A stretch of DNA of 64,000 nt from Reichenbachiella versicolor (GTDB lineage: Bacteria > Bacteroidota > Bacteroidia > Cytophagales > Cyclobacteriaceae), in contig NZ_QFZQ01000005.1 of assembly GCF_003171675.1 (NCBI RefSeq), positions 434,001-498,000 on the forward strand, in the 5' to 3' direction. The translations under genes were made by a program, and so were the position numbers. Each line of letters opens with the position of its first letter. The stretch's first letter is position 1. Shown here in pieces: positions 61,869 to 64,000 of this stretch. The notes beneath the pieces were generated by a model, which saw only the letters and a program-made list of their open reading frames with translations, searched no databases and was not told the origin of the DNA.

Positions 61869-62174
61869 ATGAGTAAAAATTCGAATTCACTTTTAGCGTT
61901 TTTGACGGGAGCAGCAACAGGTGCTGTCATGGGTATCTTATACGCACCTGACAAAGGTGAAAATACTAGAGATAGATTGTCTTTCTTACTTGATAAGTAC
62001 AGAAAGAAACTTGACGAAGTTTTGGATGAGTTCATGGAAGGCAAAGAACAATTATCCGAAAACAGTAACGAAGCCAAAGAAGAAGGGCAAAAGATCGTTA
62101 ACGATGCTAAAGAAAAGGCAGAAAAGCTACTAGACGATGTCAATGGTTTGCTTGATCAAATCAAAGCGGACTAA
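61869..62174 (+). CDS. YtxH domain protein
   Basis: A 101-residue protein beginning 1 bp after nusB. One membrane segment (LLAFLTGAATGAVMGILYAP, residues about 8-27) is followed by DKGENTRDRLSFL and a long charged coiled coil. YtxH-type proteins are envelope stress-associated with unknown molecular role. Tight junction with nusB implies co-translation. Confident of family. Confidence 0.9.
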   Translation: MSKNSNSLLAFLTGAATGAVMGILYAPDKGENTRDRLSFLLDKYRKKLDEVLDEFMEGKEQLSENSNEAKEEGQKIVNDAKEKAEKLLDDVNGLLDQIKAD

Positions 62175-62266
62175 TTTCTTTCCGTTCTATATAATATTCA
62201 AAATTTTATTTCATTGGGACTTTTCTATTTTTACATCCCATAATTCAACGTTTTCAAAACATAAAC

Positions 62267-62785
62267 ATGAGAAATTTTAAGTTTATCGCTATAGTTGCCG
62301 TGTTAGCAACAGTAGCATTTGGATGCTCAAACAAAGCACAAGAAAAGAAAATAGCTGATCTAGAAGAGCAAGTTGCTCAGTTAAAAAGCAATACTTCATC
62401 TACCGTTAAAGCAGCTACTCCAGAACCAGAAGTAAAACCTGAAGGTCCACTTCCATCTTTTAAGTTCGAAGAAGAACTACATGATTTCGGAACCATCAAT
62501 GAAGGAGATATAGCTGAACACGTTTTCACTTTTGTAAACGACGGAGAAGCTCCATTAATAATCTCTAATGCTAAAGGATCATGTGGATGTACTGTTCCAG
62601 AATGGCCAAAAGAGCCTATCGGTGTAGGTGAAAAAGGGCAGTTGAAAGTTAAATTTAACAGTAAGAAAAAGCCTGGTGCTCAAAGTAAAACAGTAACAAT
62701 TACTGCTAATACATACCCTAGCCAGACTAAGATAAAGATCAAGGCACAAGTGACTCCAGCTCCTAAAGAGGAGGAAGCTATTTAA
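62267..62785 (+). CDS. DUF1573 lipoprotein
   Basis: A 172-residue lipoprotein with lipobox AFGC near residue 20, a short coiled coil (KIADLEEQVAQLKSN) and a DUF1573 beta-sandwich at about residues 75-165: FEEELHDFGTINEGDIAEHV, ISNAKGSCGCTVPEWP and VKFNSKKKPG. It has a typical ASH/PapD-like immunoglobulin fold of uncertain function. It lies 92 bp after ytxH, where a weak -7-like TATTTTTA (62226-62233) may add an internal promoter, and 9 bp before yajC. Confidence 0.92.
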   Translation: MRNFKFIAIVAVLATVAFGCSNKAQEKKIADLEEQVAQLKSNTSSTVKAATPEPEVKPEGPLPSFKFEEELHDFGTINEGDIAEHVFTFVNDGEAPLIISNAKGSCGCTVPEWPKEPIGVGEKGQLKVKFNSKKKPGAQSKTVTITANTYPSQTKIKIKAQVTPAPKEEEAI

Positions 62786-62794
62786 ATCATAATA

Positions 62795-63106
62795 ATGTTA
62801 CAATTCATTTTATTACAAGCAGCAGGTTCTGAGAATGGTTATTCAAGTTTCATAATGCTTGGGGTGATGGGAGTAGTATTCTACTTTTTCTTCATCAGGC
62901 CTCAACAGAAAAAACAAAAAGATCAGAAGAACTACGCTGAAGAGATTAAAAAAGGTCAATTAGTGGTGACTCTTGGTGGAATTCATGGAAAAGTAGCCGA
63001 AGTCAATGACACTACAGTGACTTTGGATATAGACAGAGGAACTAAAATCGTACTTGAAAAAAGTTCTATTTCTATGGAATTGTCTAAAAAAGCAAATGAA
63101 AGTTGA
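62795..63106 (+). CDS. yajC: Preprotein translocase subunit YajC
   Basis: A 103-residue protein with one membrane helix (residues about 18-38, MLGVMGVVFYFFFIRPQQKK) and a cytoplasmic tail with IKKGQLVVTLGGIHGKVAEV, the YajC signature. YajC joins SecDF in the Sec translocase. It is in the nusB to ybbR run typical of this phylum, between DUF1573 and YbbR. Highly confident. Confidence 0.97.
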   Translation: MLQFILLQAAGSENGYSSFIMLGVMGVVFYFFFIRPQQKKQKDQKNYAEEIKKGQLVVTLGGIHGKVAEVNDTTVTLDIDRGTKIVLEKSSISMELSKKANES

Positions 63107-63127
63107 TACACTCAAAGCCATTAGCTA

Positions 63128-64000
63128 ATGAGTATATTTAGGTTTTTATCACCTGGTATCAAGGAAAATTGGAAGGTAGTCATGCTCTCAGCAGTAGGAG
63201 CGGCTACCTTCTGGTTTTTTAATGCCATGAATAAAGACTATGAAACCAGTCTTAATTACCCTCTCGATTATGATTTTGTCAGAGATAGTGTGGTAATTAT
63301 TACTCCCTTACCTGAGTATATCAAAATCGATGTAGCAAGTGGTGGATGGAATTTGATTCGTCGAACATTAAGAATAAATGCAGCTCCGATTCTTATTCCA
63401 CTTGAAAACCCAAGTGCTATTAAATTCCTAACCAGATCAAGTCTGACTCCAATCGTCAAAGAACAACTCAGCGGTCTTGATGTCACGTTTGTAGTTACAG
63501 ACACTTTGTATTTCAATATTGAGGAAAAGGTTATCAAAAAACTCCCGGTGATAGTTGATAGCTTGACTATTCCGCTACGAAACAACTATCGAATTACCTC
63601 TCCTATCAAAGTCTATAATGACTCTGTAACATTAACTGGTCCAAAGTCTATAATGTCTAAAATCGAGAACAATGTAGAAATTGCTTTTGCAGACAAGGAA
63701 ATAGACAGCGACTTTGAAGAAGACCTTAAATATAGAATCGACCCTTTAATTAAAGCTAGACCTTCTCGAACGACTATTGAATTTGATGTCCGAAACTTCG
63801 TCCTAAAGGAAGTTGATGTACCTATAGAGTTCTTAAATTTCCCTAGAGACTCTTCAGTTATTGCAACTCAAAAAAATATTCGAGTTTATTATACCATAGA
63901 CGAAGATCATGAAAATGAAGTTGATAAAAATGACTTCAGTATCACTCTCGATTATAGTATGTTAAATTCACGAGACTCAACTATTGCTCCTATCTTAATG
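63128..64000 (+). CDS. YbbR/CdaR-like protein (3' end beyond window)
   Basis: An open frame starts at ATG 63128 (MSIFRFLSPGIKENWKVVML) and runs without stop to the window edge (291 codons seen). A membrane helix lies near residues 18-35, then the extracytoplasmic part has the repeating strand pattern of YbbR domains (NYPLDYDFVRD, VDVPIEFLN). In firmicutes YbbR (CdaR) regulates the diadenylate cyclase CdaA, while in Bacteroidota the gene lies after yajC and before coaE. The C-terminal half is missing. Confidence 0.88.
   Translation, partial: MSIFRFLSPGIKENWKVVMLSAVGAATFWFFNAMNKDYETSLNYPLDYDFVRDSVVIITPLPEYIKIDVASGGWNLIRRTLRINAAPILIPLENPSAIKFLTRSSLTPIVKEQLSGLDVTFVVTDTLYFNIEEKVIKKLPVIVDSLTIPLRNNYRITSPIKVYNDSVTLTGPKSIMSKIENNVEIAFADKEIDSDFEEDLKYRIDPLIKARPSRTTIEFDVRNFVLKEVDVPIEFLNFPRDSSVIATQKNIRVYYTIDEDHENEVDKNDFSITLDYSMLNSRDSTIAPILM

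Overview
This window is chromosomal DNA from a member of the Bacteroidota, most likely order Cytophagales (a marine, gliding-type lineage is my best guess; the genus cannot be told). The evidence is the low G+C content, promoters with the Bacteroidota -7 box TAnnTTTG, many families typical of the phylum (DUF5916, DUF6588, DUF4301, DUF3078, DUF4105, DUF6702, extended NusB, a eukaryotic-type GT3 glycogen synthase, a TonB receptor paired with a surface lipoprotein) and the conserved order nusB-ytxH-DUF1573-yajC-ybbR. I see no rRNA, ordinary tRNA, insertion sequence, prophage or CRISPR array.

Layout. 1-3.3 kb: a BlaI repressor and a BlaR1-like M56 peptidase fused to an M23 domain, divergent from an M23/LysM cell-wall hydrolase, then a small lipoprotein. 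3.3-7.3 kb: two outer-membrane or secreted proteins (DUF5916, DUF6588-like). 7.5-13.5 kb: peroxiredoxin, pyrD, ftsK-lolA, an NRDE protein. 13.7-18.8 kb: an S41 protease, a 35-codon single-membrane-segment gene not previously listed, a small basic ORF, a CASTOR/POLLUX-type ion channel and a secreted coiled-coil protein. 18.85-19.1 kb: a degenerate tandem array with an exact 21-bp period. 20-25.8 kb: a TonB receptor, a beta-helix lipoprotein and an orphan MoxR ATPase. 25.9-34.6 kb: an alpha-glucan island (DUF4301 nucleotidyltransferase-like, GT3 glycogen synthase, and divergently GH31, CBM48, GT4 and a partly degenerate GH57-like protein). 34.7-40.9 kb: typA, a DUF3078/lipid-kinase operon and an acyl-CoA ligase. 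41.0-41.5 kb: a transcription unit of three tRNA-like RNAs. 41.6-46.4 kb: Lrp regulator, pyrH-frr, and on the other strand an ECF sigma/zinc anti-sigma pair with gmk and nadD. 46.6-51.8 kb: anaerobic ribonucleotide reductase nrdGD behind two FNR-like boxes, two TerB-like paralogues and a PLP enzyme. 51.8-64 kb: M1 peptidase/HupE/DUF6702, a radical SAM/2H-ligase pair, DUF4105, fbp, leucine dehydrogenase and the nusB-to-ybbR run.

How the genes work together. Most of the window is housekeeping: pyrimidine synthesis (pyrD, pyrH), translation (frr, typA), purine nucleotides and NAD (gmk, nadD), chromosome segregation (ftsK), envelope biogenesis (lolA, yajC, S41 protease) and glycogen metabolism. 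The most unusual element is at 41064-41510: three tandem units, each with a 7-bp hairpin, a 6-nt linker and a class II tRNA-like cloverleaf with anticodon GUC and a very long variable region. Pairing is maintained by compensatory changes, and the set is bracketed by its own -7 box and intrinsic terminator. The 21-bp array, the tiny membrane-protein gene and the paired FNR-like boxes are the next most interesting features.

Several start codons were revised because the furthest-upstream TTG/GTG start lies inside a -7 or -33 promoter element.
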